From: Actinomycetota bacterium
Lineage (GTDB): Bacteria > Actinomycetota > Actinomycetes > Nanopelagicales > Nanopelagicaceae
NCBI GenBank assembly: GCA_016870895.1
Contig: VGAA01000006.1
Location: 1 to 34,998, forward strand
Reading direction: 5' to 3'
Length of the DNA stretch: 34,998 nt
Shown here: positions 8,961 to 17,078 of the stretch, piece by piece
Layout: the number at the start of each line of letters is the position of its first letter
Position numbering within the stretch: position 1 is the stretch's first letter
Notes under the pieces: model-generated
What the model was told of the DNA's origin: nothing
What the model saw: the letters and a program-made list of their open reading frames with translations, nothing else
Database searches by the model: none
Position numbers and translations under genes: made by a program

Positions 8961-9667
8961 ACTTCAGTCGGTAGCGGCAACTTATCTGGAGCAATTACTC
9001 TTACGATCTCACTTAAGACTCTATGAACCATTGGTTCACCCACCCAAAGATGCTTTCCATCTTTAACATCAATTTGCTTGATATTTGGTACTTTAGAAAA
9101 CTTAACTCTAGCCTGATCAGGTGTTAGATAATCATCATGCTCTGGAATGAGTGCGGTAATGTGTCGGCCATCTTTTGCCCAAAAATCTAAATCTTCATCA
9201 GTGGTTGAAAGCATTGGTGGACTTAGCAGAATTAACTCTTTAATTCTTTTATCTCTGGCATACTGCAGAGCTAGCTCAGTACCAAAAGACCAGCCAATCA
9301 CATATAAATCCTTGACTTGGGCTTGAGTAAAACAGTGCTCAATAGCTGCTAACACATCTAATCTTTCAGATTTGCCGAAGTCATACTCGCCCTGACTTTG
9401 GCCCGCCTCGCTTTTTGTGCCTCTGGTATTAAATCTAATTATTTCAATTCCGGCTAAGGCTGGTAATCGATTAGCAGCCTTTTTATAGATATGAGAATCC
9501 ATCATTCCACCGCCAGATGGATTTGGATGGAGCATCAAAAGTGATGCGGTGATTTGGCTAAGTGGGGTGGCAATTTCACCAATTAAATTGAGTCCATCAC
9601 TTGTTTTAATCGTGATTGGTCTGCGGCTTGCCGGCAGTACTGTTGAAGGGCGGATTAACTCTGGCAC
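8957..9667 (-). CDS. Alpha/beta-fold hydrolase
   Basis: This 236-residue protein has a complete serine-hydrolase triad. The nucleophile is Ser127 in the elbow GWSFGT, the acid is one of Asp178/179 in EHDDYLTP, and the base is His206 in GKHLWVG. The oxyanion region LLMLHPNPSGGGMMDSH and the segment RFNTRGTKSEAG resemble a widespread group of small bacterial alpha/beta hydrolases with the pattern LHPHP..GG.MDN and RFNFRG. Substrate unknown; esterase or dienelactone-hydrolase-like action is possible. No signal peptide, so cytosolic. The start is GTG 9667 and lies only 22 bases from the divergent aldehyde dehydrogenase ATG, so the two promoters must overlap or reach into the opposite gene. Confidence 0.85.
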   Translation of the reverse strand: MPELIRPSTVLPASRRPITIKTSDGLNLIGEIATPLSQITASLLMLHPNPSGGGMMDSHIYKKAANRLPALAGIEIIRFNTRGTKSEAGQSQGEYDFGKSERLDVLAAIEHCFTQAQVKDLYVIGWSFGTELALQYARDKRIKELILLSPPMLSTTDEDLDFWAKDGRHITALIPEHDDYLTPDQARVKFSKVPNIKQIDVKDGKHLWVGEPMVHRVLSEIVRVIAPDKLPLPTEV

Positions 9668-9689
9668 GAAAAGAGTTTACTCTTACCTC

Positions 9690-11153
9690 ATGAGCTCAGA
9701 TGCTACCTTTGAAAAGCTTGACCCAAAAACCGGTCAGTTGCAAGCAGAGTATAAAAACTTTTCTAGTAGTGAGGTTTTTGCAGCAGTCGATGCGGCACAA
9801 ATTGCTGCTAAAAGATGGCAAGAGTTTGGATTCACCGCACGCAAGCGCACCTTGCTTAAGTGGGCTTCCCATATAGCTAAAAATCAGAAAGAGATTGCAA
9901 AACTTGTTGCAACCGAGTGTGGTAAGCCACTTGGTGATGCAACCTTAGAGGTATCAATTGCAATTGATCATATTTCTTGGGCGGCAAAACATGCGCAGCA
10001 AATTTTGCGAGATCAGGTTCGCCCTTCAGGCCTATTAATGTTTAATATGAAAGCTAAAGTACAAAGATCCCCTCTTGGTGTGGTTGGAGTAATTGGTCCA
10101 TGGAATTATCCAATCTTTACACCAATCGGATCCATAGCTTATGCACTAGCTGCCGGAAATTCAGTAGTATTCAAACCATCTGAATTCACTCCTGGAGTTG
10201 GCAAGTGGTTATCTGATTCATTTTCTCAAATAGCACCATTTGAAAACATTCTTTCTACCGTTACCGGATTACCCGATACTGGAAAAGCGCTTACTGAATC
10301 GAAGGTAAACAAAATTTCATTTACTGGCTCAACTAGAACTGCTAAAAAGGTTGCCACCTCTTGTGCGCAACAAATGATTCCCGTAGTTCTTGAGTGTGGT
10401 GGTAAAGATCCAGTAATTGTGGCAAGTGATGCTGATATTAAATTAGCCGCGGAGTATTCACTCTGGTCTGCTATGGCAAATGCCGGTCAGTCTTGTATCG
10501 GAGCAGAGCGCGTATATGTTGTTGAGTCTGTGGCCGAAGAGTTCATTGAGGTGTTAACAAAAATGGCAAAAGATATTGAGGTTGGTAAAGATTACGGCCC
10601 CGCTACTATGCCATCTCAATTAAATGTCATTCAATCGCATTTAGATGATGCCAAGAGCAAGGGTGCAAAATTTCTTCTTGGTGACAATGATTCAATTAAA
10701 GGTGCATTTGTAGAACCCGTGATAATGATTGATGTACCAGAGGATTCAACTGCTATGACTGAAGAAACCTTTGGACCAACACTTGCAATTAATCGAGTAG
10801 TCAACACAGATGAGGCGATTCGATTATCAAATGCTAGTAACTATGGATTGGCAGCAGCAGTTTTCTCTAAGAAACAGGGTGAAAAAATTGCCGCTCAACT
10901 TGCTTGTGGAATGGTCTCAATCAATTCGGTGTTTTTATTTGCCGCTGTGGCATCTGTCCCGTTTGGTGGAGTTAAAAACTCTGGATACGGAAGAATTCAC
11001 GGCGCTGAAGGATTACTTGAATACACATATGCGCGTACCCTTGTAAAAACGAAATTTAAGATTCCATTAAAATTTACCACATTTAAGCGGACTAAAGTAT
11101 CTGAAAAAATACTTATTTTACTCGTCAAAAAACTACATGGAAGAAGAAAATAG
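9690..11153 (+). CDS. NAD(P)-dependent aldehyde dehydrogenase, GabD2-like
   Basis: This 487-residue enzyme of the ALDH superfamily oxidises an aldehyde to its acid. Catalytic residues are Asn139 in GPWNYP, Glu235 in LECGGKDP and Cys269 in AGQSCIGAERV, with the cofactor motif FTGSTRTAKKVA. The segment GVVGVIGPWNYPIFTPIGSIAYALAAGN, the GKWLSDSF region and the tail motif NSGYGRIHGAEGLLEYT resemble the mycobacterial GabD2/SSADH group, so succinate semialdehyde is one possible substrate. The C-terminal 35 residues are unusually basic and hydrophobic (TFKRTKVSEKILILLVKKLH) and might touch the membrane. The ATG at 9690 is preferred over upstream in-frame starts, which would run into the opposite gene. 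It ends one base from the convergent PatB-like gene. Confidence 0.88.
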   Translation: MSSDATFEKLDPKTGQLQAEYKNFSSSEVFAAVDAAQIAAKRWQEFGFTARKRTLLKWASHIAKNQKEIAKLVATECGKPLGDATLEVSIAIDHISWAAKHAQQILRDQVRPSGLLMFNMKAKVQRSPLGVVGVIGPWNYPIFTPIGSIAYALAAGNSVVFKPSEFTPGVGKWLSDSFSQIAPFENILSTVTGLPDTGKALTESKVNKISFTGSTRTAKKVATSCAQQMIPVVLECGGKDPVIVASDADIKLAAEYSLWSAMANAGQSCIGAERVYVVESVAEEFIEVLTKMAKDIEVGKDYGPATMPSQLNVIQSHLDDAKSKGAKFLLGDNDSIKGAFVEPVIMIDVPEDSTAMTEETFGPTLAINRVVNTDEAIRLSNASNYGLAAAVFSKKQGEKIAAQLACGMVSINSVFLFAAVASVPFGGVKNSGYGRIHGAEGLLEYTYARTLVKTKFKIPLKFTTFKRTKVSEKILILLVKKLHGRRK

Positions 11154-11154
11154 A

Positions 11155-12303
11155 TTATAAAATCTTAACGAGGCGATCAAATGCCTGATTAATTATTTCT
11201 TCACTAGTACCAAAGTTAAACCGGACAAAATTTGAATGCTTAGGTCCATATAAAATTCCAGCATTAAGAGCCAATTTACTTCGTTGTAAAATCTGCCCTG
11301 CTGGATCACTACCTAGTCCTAAAGAGCTAACATCAAGCCAAGCCAGGTAGCCAAAATCAGGGATGCGATATTTAATAGTAGGTATTTTGCTATCAATTAG
11401 CTTTTTTATTAAATTTCTATTTTCATTTAAGGTAATTAATACCCCGTCTAACCACTCATCTGATTCACTATAAGCTGCCGTAGAAGCAACTGCTCCGAAT
11501 AATGAAGCTCGCCATGTTAACGCTGGAGGCATTGAATTTATTTTCTCTTTTAGCATAGCAGACTCAGTAATTATTAACGCACACTTTAATCCTGCAAGAT
11601 TAAAAGATTTACTTGCACTAGTAATGATTATTCCAACCTCTTTTGCATCATCACTCACAGATAAGAAAGGATAAAATTGTTTTTTATTATAGGTTAAGGG
11701 GCCGTGAATCTCATCACTTAAAATAATTACACCGTACATTTTGGCTAGTGTTGCGATCTTTTCCAACTCTGATCGCGTATAGATAATTCCAACTGGGTTA
11801 TGAGGGTTACATAAGATGTGCAATTTGATGCCGTTTGCATACTCGCGCTCGATCGCATCTAAATCTAATTTATAATTTAATTCATTCTCAGCTAGTGGGA
11901 CATTAACTAAAGTGGCCTTAACCTCTGATATCCATTTCCAGATATTCTCATACACTGGTGAGTTAAGCATCACCTTATCCCCAGCCTTTATAAGAGTGCG
12001 CATTACCTCAACAATTCCAACACCAACATCAGTTGCAATTCTTATCTGAGTTGTGTCAGGTTGCCAGTTCCATTGTCGTTTAGAAAATTTAGAGAATGCC
12101 TCAAATAATTCAGGAAATGCTCCTAAGTAACCAGTATCTGATCTATCTAGCATATCTTGCAGGCTAGCTTTAACAGCAGGTGCAATTGGAAAATCCATTT
12201 CGGCAACTGGTAGAGGCAAAACATCGCTTGGATATTGTCGCCACTTTGAGCTCTTTCGCTTACGTAATTCATCAAGCTCTAGTGCGCGCACTGGTTTGGT
12301 CAT
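11155..12303 (-). CDS. patB: MalY/PatB-type PLP enzyme (putative C-S lyase)
   Basis: This 382-residue fold-type I PLP enzyme belongs to the MalY/PatB group of class I/II aminotransferases. Evidence is the N-terminal motif KWRQYPSDVLPLPVAEMDF, the cofactor Lys in SASKSFNLAGLK, the PLP-binding ILSDEIHGPL and CNPHNPVG, and the C-terminal Arg in NFVRFNFGTS that binds the substrate carboxylate. PatB enzymes are cystathionine beta-lyases that release homocysteine, pyruvate and ammonia; some act on other cysteine conjugates. Hence a role in methionine synthesis or sulfur recycling is likely but not proven. The ATG at 12303 has no Shine-Dalgarno sequence; CATACT lies seven bases upstream and could be a -10 for leaderless transcription. 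It faces the ALDH gene stop-to-stop. Confidence 0.85.
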   Translation of the reverse strand: MTKPVRALELDELRKRKSSKWRQYPSDVLPLPVAEMDFPIAPAVKASLQDMLDRSDTGYLGAFPELFEAFSKFSKRQWNWQPDTTQIRIATDVGVGIVEVMRTLIKAGDKVMLNSPVYENIWKWISEVKATLVNVPLAENELNYKLDLDAIEREYANGIKLHILCNPHNPVGIIYTRSELEKIATLAKMYGVIILSDEIHGPLTYNKKQFYPFLSVSDDAKEVGIIITSASKSFNLAGLKCALIITESAMLKEKINSMPPALTWRASLFGAVASTAAYSESDEWLDGVLITLNENRNLIKKLIDSKIPTIKYRIPDFGYLAWLDVSSLGLGSDPAGQILQRSKLALNAGILYGPKHSNFVRFNFGTSEEIINQAFDRLVKIL

Positions 12304-12345
12304 AGTTGCAAGTATGCCACTAAAACAAACTTGTAATAAATATAT

Positions 12346-13122
12346 TTAGTAAGTAGCACGTCCACCTGAAATATCAAAGGTAAAGCCAGTGGTAAATGAA
12401 CAGGCTTTAGATCCCATAAAGGCAATCATCTCTGCAACTTCAATAGGCTCACCTAATCGGCCAGCCGGAATCTTTGAAATCATATAATCCAAAGTTTCCT
12501 TAGCTGTGTTGACATTTATTGGCGTAGCGATTACTGCCGGCGCGAGTGAGTTAATAGTGATGCCATCGGTGGCAACCTCTTTTGCCACACCTTTAACAAA
12601 ACCGATCAAGCCAGATTTTGCTGTGTTGTATGGGGCCATCTTTGGGTTGCCCTCTTTACCGGCAATCGAGGCAACTTGAACAATTCGACCATACTTTTGC
12701 TTTTTCATAATTGGTAGCACATATTGGGTTAACCAAATTGCGCCAAACAAATTTACTGAAATTACTTTTTGATAATCATCCCAATCTATATCTTCAACAA
12801 ATTTTCCGGTAGGACCTGGATAACCAGCACAATTAATAAGGGCATCGATTCTCTTATGTTTACTTGCACTTGAGGAAATAAAATCTTTGATTGCACTTTG
12901 GTTTGAAATATCAAGTAGAGCGCTCTCAGCATAATTTCCAGCAGAGGTAATAGTTGCAACTACCTCATCTAAGCCAGGTTGATTTAAATCTGCGCAAATG
13001 ACCTTAGCTCTCCGAGCAGCGATTAATTGTGCTGCAGATCTGCCGATACCACTTGCTGCCCCAGTAACGATTACTACCTGGTCTTGATATGAGGTGTTCG
13101 CAAATGCACTGTTGTCACTCAT
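12346..13122 (-). CDS. Short-chain dehydrogenase/reductase, probable sugar or sugar-acid dehydrogenase
   Basis: This is a 258-residue classical SDR with the cofactor motif TGAASGIG (residues 20-27), Asp45 after strand two (CADLN), which suggests NAD preference, the structural motif NCAG (98-100), and the catalytic Ser152, Tyr165 and Lys169 (YNTAK). The end SGGRATY is typical for FabG-like or sugar-dehydrogenase SDRs. By context, next to sugar-acid genes, it may oxidise an aldose or a 2-keto-3-deoxy sugar acid, but the motifs do not fix the substrate. ATG 13122 is chosen because an upstream extension is unlike SDR N termini and because a TATAAT box ends nine bases before it. It is divergent from the U32-like operon. 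Confidence 0.87.
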   Translation of the reverse strand: MSDNSAFANTSYQDQVVIVTGAASGIGRSAAQLIAARRAKVICADLNQPGLDEVVATITSAGNYAESALLDISNQSAIKDFISSSASKHKRIDALINCAGYPGPTGKFVEDIDWDDYQKVISVNLFGAIWLTQYVLPIMKKQKYGRIVQVASIAGKEGNPKMAPYNTAKSGLIGFVKGVAKEVATDGITINSLAPAVIATPINVNTAKETLDYMISKIPAGRLGEPIEVAEMIAFMGSKACSFTTGFTFDISGGRATY

Positions 13123-13131
13123 TATTATCCG

Positions 13132-13137
13132 ATTATA
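13132..13137 (-). promoter_or_regulatory. Candidate -10 box (TATAAT) for the SDR gene
   Basis: On the - strand a perfect TATAAT ends nine bases before the ATG at 13122, and no Shine-Dalgarno sequence lies between them. A transcript beginning 7-9 bases after the box would be leaderless or have one or two untranslated bases. A -35 element is weak (TTAGAT, about 17 bases upstream). Confidence 0.5.
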
Positions 13138-13156
13138 CTTGCCCAACAGTTAAATC

Positions 13157-13162
13157 TAAAAT
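13157..13162 (+). promoter_or_regulatory. Candidate -10 box for the U32-SDR-kinase-enolase operon
   Basis: TAAAAT (four or five of six consensus bases) lies 18 bases before the ATG at 13181, leaving a short leader that includes TGGAG as ribosome site. I did not find a good -35 box. It sits back-to-back with the TATAAT of the divergent SDR gene, so a single regulator could act on both. Confidence 0.35.
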
Positions 13163-13180
13163 GATTTGAATGGAGCATTC

Positions 13181-14104
13181 ATGGCAAATTGGCCAAGTAC
13201 CCGAGATCCAAAAGGACCAATGAAGCGCTCAATTGGAATTTTAAACAAGCAAAAAATTCAATCTCAAGATGCAGATGTATTGCCCGAATCAGCCAAAAGA
13301 TTTGCTGATGGTTCACGATATAAAATTGAAATTCCATCTGTAGAAGGCCCAATAGCATTTAAAACCGTAGTAGATGAGGCCAAAAAACATAAATTAATTA
13401 TTCATCGAATCTCCCAAGGCTCTGGAATTATGATGCAAACCGATGCTGAAATTAAGCAGATGGTGACAATTGGAAAAAAGGAAAAAATTGAGGTCTGTTT
13501 ATTTGTGGGACCAAGAGCGGCTTGGGATATTGGCAAGCAGGTATCGGCTACAGCTGGTGTAATTGCCTCGCCAACACTTCGCGGAGCTGATCAACTTAGA
13601 TACGCACTAGAGGATGTAATCCATGGTGTTAACTTAGGATTACGCAGTGTGTTGGTAGGTGATCTTGGATTACTTAAGGTTTTAGGGCAGGCAAAAGTTA
13701 AGGGAGATCTACCAAAAGAGTTAATTCTTAAAACTTCAGTTGCCTTAGTGTGTAATAACCCAGCAACGGCGGCACTGCTTGAGGATTTAGGGGCCTCAAC
13801 TTTGAATTTGGCAACTGATCTATCTTTGCAACAGATTTCAGCAATTAGATCACAAGTAGATATTCCAGTTGATATCTATGTTGAAGGACCAGATGATTTT
13901 GGTGGCGCAGTTCGTCACTATGAAACACCAGATTTGGTTCGAGTAGCTGCCCCGATCTATTTGAAATTTACTATTAGAAACTCCCCTGGACTTTATCCAT
14001 CAGGTGCTCATATTCAAGGACTAGTTGAATCTTCTGCCAAAGAGCGAGTTCGCCGGGCAGCAATTAGTAAGGCGATATTAGATAGATATGGATTCAAAAA
14101 ATAG
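13181..14104 (+). CDS. U32-peptidase-like TIM-barrel protein, function unknown
   Basis: This 307-residue protein resembles the actinobacterial proteins that databases label U32 family peptidase. The motifs I rely on are VEGPIAFKTVVDEA, HRISQGSGIMMQTDAEI, EVCLFVGPRAAWDIG, ALEDVIHGVNLGLRSVLVGD, VDIYVEGPDDFGGAVRHYE and IYLKFTIRNSPGLYPSGAH. The alternation of strands and helices fits a TIM barrel. It has only two cysteines (in EVCLF and LVCNN) and lacks the four-Cys iron-sulfur cluster of characterised U32 proteins such as UbiU/UbiV, so neither peptidase nor hydroxylase activity should be assumed. ATG 13181 with TGGAG upstream is chosen over TTG 13166. It is the first gene of a tight operon with an SDR, a kinase and an enolase paralogue. 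Confidence 0.7.
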   Translation: MANWPSTRDPKGPMKRSIGILNKQKIQSQDADVLPESAKRFADGSRYKIEIPSVEGPIAFKTVVDEAKKHKLIIHRISQGSGIMMQTDAEIKQMVTIGKKEKIEVCLFVGPRAAWDIGKQVSATAGVIASPTLRGADQLRYALEDVIHGVNLGLRSVLVGDLGLLKVLGQAKVKGDLPKELILKTSVALVCNNPATAALLEDLGASTLNLATDLSLQQISAIRSQVDIPVDIYVEGPDDFGGAVRHYETPDLVRVAAPIYLKFTIRNSPGLYPSGAHIQGLVESSAKERVRRAAISKAILDRYGFKK

Positions 14105-14809
14105 ATGAGTACCTCCGGTAACTTGAAACTCTTAATTTTTGGTGGCACCGGTGTATTAGGGACAGCTATTGCCGATAAGTTTAAGGAACACGGTTATGAG
14201 GTGACTTATGGTGTTCGAAAAGTTACTAATCCAAAGAATCAATTTCTGCTACCGGTAACTGAAGCTCCAGTACCAGAGCTATTAAAGGGTGAATTATTTG
14301 ATGCTGTAGTTTTTGCGCAAGGGGCAAATATAAATGACTCAGTTATAAATAACTCGCTAGAGGATTTCAATAGATTATTTGAAGCTAATGTAACTTTTAT
14401 TAGCCAGACAACTAAAGCATTGATCTCTCATAATTTGATTAAACATAAAGCAAAAATTGTTATTTTGAGTTCATTTTGGGAGCAGTTAACCCGCCAAGAC
14501 AAGATGTCCTATACCGTGACTAAAGCAGCAGTGGGTGGCTTAGTTAGATCTATGGCAGTTGATTTGGGAAATGCTAAAAGTATTTTGGTAAATGGCTTAC
14601 TACCTGGAGTAGTGGACTCGCCTATGGCCAGAGGATTACTTAAGCCAGAGCAGATCGAGAATGTGCAGTGGCAAACTCCAGGACATAAAATGGTCATACC
14701 AAGTGATGTTGCTAGCGCCACCTATCTGCTTGGATGCGAAGAAAATACGGCAATTTCAGGTCAATCACTCTTTGTAGATTATGGCTTTTCAATAGCTAGA
14801 GTTCTTTAG
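14105..14809 (+). CDS. Second short-chain dehydrogenase/reductase in the enolase operon
   Basis: This 234-residue SDR has the cofactor loop GGTGVLG (13-19), Ser122/123 in ILSSFWE, Tyr136 and Lys140 in YTVTK, and the later motif LPGVVDSPMA. It is a divergent SDR: the usual NNAG is AQGAN, and the C terminus ends LFVDYGFSI. Arg38 after strand two suggests NADP(H) but this is uncertain. It starts at the first base after the stop of the U32-like gene and ends 11 bases before the kinase, so it is an integral part of the operon. A role in interconverting a hydroxyl and a keto group on the pathway intermediate is the natural inference; the substrate is unknown. Confidence 0.83.
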   Translation: MSTSGNLKLLIFGGTGVLGTAIADKFKEHGYEVTYGVRKVTNPKNQFLLPVTEAPVPELLKGELFDAVVFAQGANINDSVINNSLEDFNRLFEANVTFISQTTKALISHNLIKHKAKIVILSSFWEQLTRQDKMSYTVTKAAVGGLVRSMAVDLGNAKSILVNGLLPGVVDSPMARGLLKPEQIENVQWQTPGHKMVIPSDVASATYLLGCEENTAISGQSLFVDYGFSIARVL

Positions 14810-14820
14810 GATCTCACCGA

Positions 14821-15810
14821 GTGAGTGTTGAGTTACTAACCAAAGATAGCGTAGTTGATTACTTAATTAGTAAAAAAATTATTTCATTACAAGATAACCC
14901 AGAGGTTGAGGTTTTAACTGGTGGGGTATCAAATGTAGTTTTAGCAATTACAACTAGTAATCAGAAAATGGTCTTAAAACAAGCTTTAGCGGAATTAGCG
15001 GTGAGTGAAAAATGGGTGGCAGATCAACGAAGAGCTATTGTAGAAGCTGATGCAATTGAATTGTTTAATGAAATAAGCCCAAAGCAAGTTCCTAAGTTAT
15101 TATTTTTGGATCCAGATAGATTTGTTTTGGTCTTAGAAAGAGTGGCGCTAGGTAGCACAGTTTGGAAATCTGATTTATTAGCTGGGGTAATAAACCCTGA
15201 TATCGGCGCGAAGTTAGGCCACACACTTGCCAGCTGGCATAACTATGGGCAGCAGAATCCAAGTGCAAAAGATAAATTTATGGAGGACTCTCTGTTTGAC
15301 CAACTGCGAATTGATCCATTTTATCGATTTGTGGCCGATAAAAATCCATCATTGCAGGTGTGGATTCGAAAGTTAATTAATGAGTTAGAGGGTGATAAAA
15401 CCAGTATTGTCCATGGTGATTTTTCGCCAAAAAATATTATGATTTCAATGAGTGATGAAGTTTTTATCTTAGATTTTGAGGTCACTCATGTTGGTAACCC
15501 AGTTTTTGATATCTCCTTTCTTATCGCTCATCTTTTATGTAAATTTTTCCACGCACCAGATGCACTGCAAGCAAATTTATTAGCAAAAACAGCTACTGCC
15601 TTCAAGAAAGAGTATGAGGTGCTTAGGCAGATATCCCCATCATTTGCCCATCATGCAGCCTTAATTGCGCTGGCGCGAGTTGAGGGAAAATCACCAGTTA
15701 ATTACCTCACCCCAAATCAACAACATAAATTACAAAAACATACTAAATCTTTATTAGCCCGTGATGCTAAGTTATCTTTACTTGATCTATTTGAAATGAG
15801 CACTCGATGA
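14821..15810 (+). CDS. APH/choline-kinase-fold phosphotransferase, MTR-kinase-like
   Basis: This 329-residue cytosolic kinase has the aminoglycoside-phosphotransferase fold. It shows a glycine-rich loop GGVSN (34-38), the ATP-binding Lys53 in MVLKQA, the catalytic loop HGDFSPKN with Asp200 and Asn205, and the metal-binding Asp218 in LDFEV. The KQALAELAVSEKWVADQRR region followed by an EA pair recalls 5-methylthioribose kinase, although the protein is shorter than that enzyme (about 400). The likely substrate is a small hydroxylated metabolite, not an antibiotic, because it sits between metabolic genes. Translation starts at GTG 14821. Its last four bases (ATGA) contain the start of the enolase-like gene, a coupling that suggests successive steps in one route. 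Confidence 0.82.
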   Translation: MSVELLTKDSVVDYLISKKIISLQDNPEVEVLTGGVSNVVLAITTSNQKMVLKQALAELAVSEKWVADQRRAIVEADAIELFNEISPKQVPKLLFLDPDRFVLVLERVALGSTVWKSDLLAGVINPDIGAKLGHTLASWHNYGQQNPSAKDKFMEDSLFDQLRIDPFYRFVADKNPSLQVWIRKLINELEGDKTSIVHGDFSPKNIMISMSDEVFILDFEVTHVGNPVFDISFLIAHLLCKFFHAPDALQANLLAKTATAFKKEYEVLRQISPSFAHHAALIALARVEGKSPVNYLTPNQQHKLQKHTKSLLARDAKLSLLDLFEMSTR

Positions 15811-17078
15811 AGATAAGTAAATTAATTGGGTATCAGGTATTAGATTCCCGAGGTAGACCAACGGTAGCGGCATCAATTTCACTATCTGATGGCACATCTC
15901 ATACCGCTCGAGTTCCTTCTGGTGCTTCAACTGGTAAGCATGAAGCGAAAGAGTTACGTGATCTAGGTGGGCAGTACGTTGAAAAGTTTTATGCCGGCCT
16001 TTCAGTTAAACAAGCTGTTGAGAATATAAACCAAGTAATTGCACCCCGCTTAGTTGAGGAGTTAGTAGATTTAGTGGCGATTGATAATCATTTGATTGAG
16101 TTAGATCCTTCGCCAGATCACGCCAAGTTAGGAGCAAATGCAACGCTGGCAGTTTCTTTAGCTACTAGCATTGCTGCTGCGCACTCTCAAAATAGATCAC
16201 TAGCTAGATATTTTCAACCAGAGTCTTACCTAAAAATTCCAATGCCGATGGTCAATATTCTCTCTGGTGGCGCTCATGCAAATAAAGTGATGGATATTCA
16301 AGATTTATTGATTGTGCCAATAGGAGCTACCTCATTTACCCAAGCCCTCTCTTGGATCGTAGCAATTCGCGAAACCGCATCAGAATTGGGAAAGCAAGCT
16401 GGCTTTGTAAGTAATTTAATTGCCGATGAGGGTGGTTTAGCAATTCCATTTGACTCAGTTAGTAAGGCATGTGAGTTTGTAATTAGCGCTATTGAAAAAT
16501 GTGGCCTAATAGCAGGTGAGCAAGTGAGCTTAGCCTTGGATGTTGCCTCTACTCAATTTTTTGAGGATGGTAAGTATAATTTAAAAAATGCAAAACAGAG
16601 CTATTCCTCTGATCAATTTGTAACGTATATAAATAATCTAGTTTCTAACTACCCAATCGTCTCCATAGAAGATCCTTTTGCAGAGGATGATTGGCTTACC
16701 TGGCAAAAATTTATGCAGGTGGCACCTAAAAAACTTCAAGTATTAGGCGATGATTTATTAACCACAAATCTGGCTAGGCTAAATCGGGCGATTGAAGAGA
16801 AAAGTGCGAACTCAATATTAATTAAAGCTAATCAAAATGGTCTAGTTTCTTCCACATTAAATGTTTTGAAACAGGCACGGGCAAATAACTTCAATACCGT
16901 AGTCTCAGCCCGATCAGGTGAGAATGAGGACTCTTGGTTGGCAGATTTAGCAACTGGTTGGGCAGCTGGCCAAATTAAAGTTGGCTCTACCCATGGCAGT
17001 GAAAGAAATTCCAAGTGGAATAGATTGCTAGAACTTGAAGTTATTGAAAATACTAAGTTTATAAATCCGTTTAATTAA
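15807..17078 (+). CDS. Diverged enolase paralogue, substrate probably not 2-phosphoglycerate
   Basis: This 423-residue protein covers the full enolase length. Residues expected in enolase are kept: the flexible loop PSGAST (37-42), His157, Glu208 in DEGG, the metal ligands Asp245, Glu288 and Asp315, the base Lys340 in LIKANQ, Arg369-Ser370 and Lys391 in GQIK. Two substrate-site positions differ: the Glu that handles the leaving hydroxyl (yeast Glu168) is Asp166, and the His next to the phosphate-binding Arg-Ser (yeast His373) is Ala368. Other normally fixed motifs are changed too: DSRGRPT for DSRGNPT, ANQNG for NQIG, GENED for GETED. I infer Mg-dependent dehydration of a larger 2-phospho acid. 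It overlaps the kinase start-to-stop and meets the IlvD-type gene in a shared TTAA. Confidence 0.85.
   Translation: MKISKLIGYQVLDSRGRPTVAASISLSDGTSHTARVPSGASTGKHEAKELRDLGGQYVEKFYAGLSVKQAVENINQVIAPRLVEELVDLVAIDNHLIELDPSPDHAKLGANATLAVSLATSIAAAHSQNRSLARYFQPESYLKIPMPMVNILSGGAHANKVMDIQDLLIVPIGATSFTQALSWIVAIRETASELGKQAGFVSNLIADEGGLAIPFDSVSKACEFVISAIEKCGLIAGEQVSLALDVASTQFFEDGKYNLKNAKQSYSSDQFVTYINNLVSNYPIVSIEDPFAEDDWLTWQKFMQVAPKKLQVLGDDLLTTNLARLNRAIEEKSANSILIKANQNGLVSSTLNVLKQARANNFNTVVSARSGENEDSWLADLATGWAAGQIKVGSTHGSERNSKWNRLLELEVIENTKFINPFN

Noticed and set aside
13181-14104. Secreted or cytosolic collagenase-like U32 protease
   Set aside because: No signal peptide, no protease motif that I can identify, no cysteine cluster; only the database-style family label suggests it.
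14821-15810. Aminoglycoside resistance gene
   Set aside because: The APH fold is shared by many metabolic kinases; the KQALAELAVSEKW region resembles MTR kinase and the gene is embedded in a metabolic operon.
15807-17078. Housekeeping glycolytic enolase
   Set aside because: Two substrate-contact residues and several invariant motifs are changed and the gene context is not the usual one; the genome's true eno should lie elsewhere.
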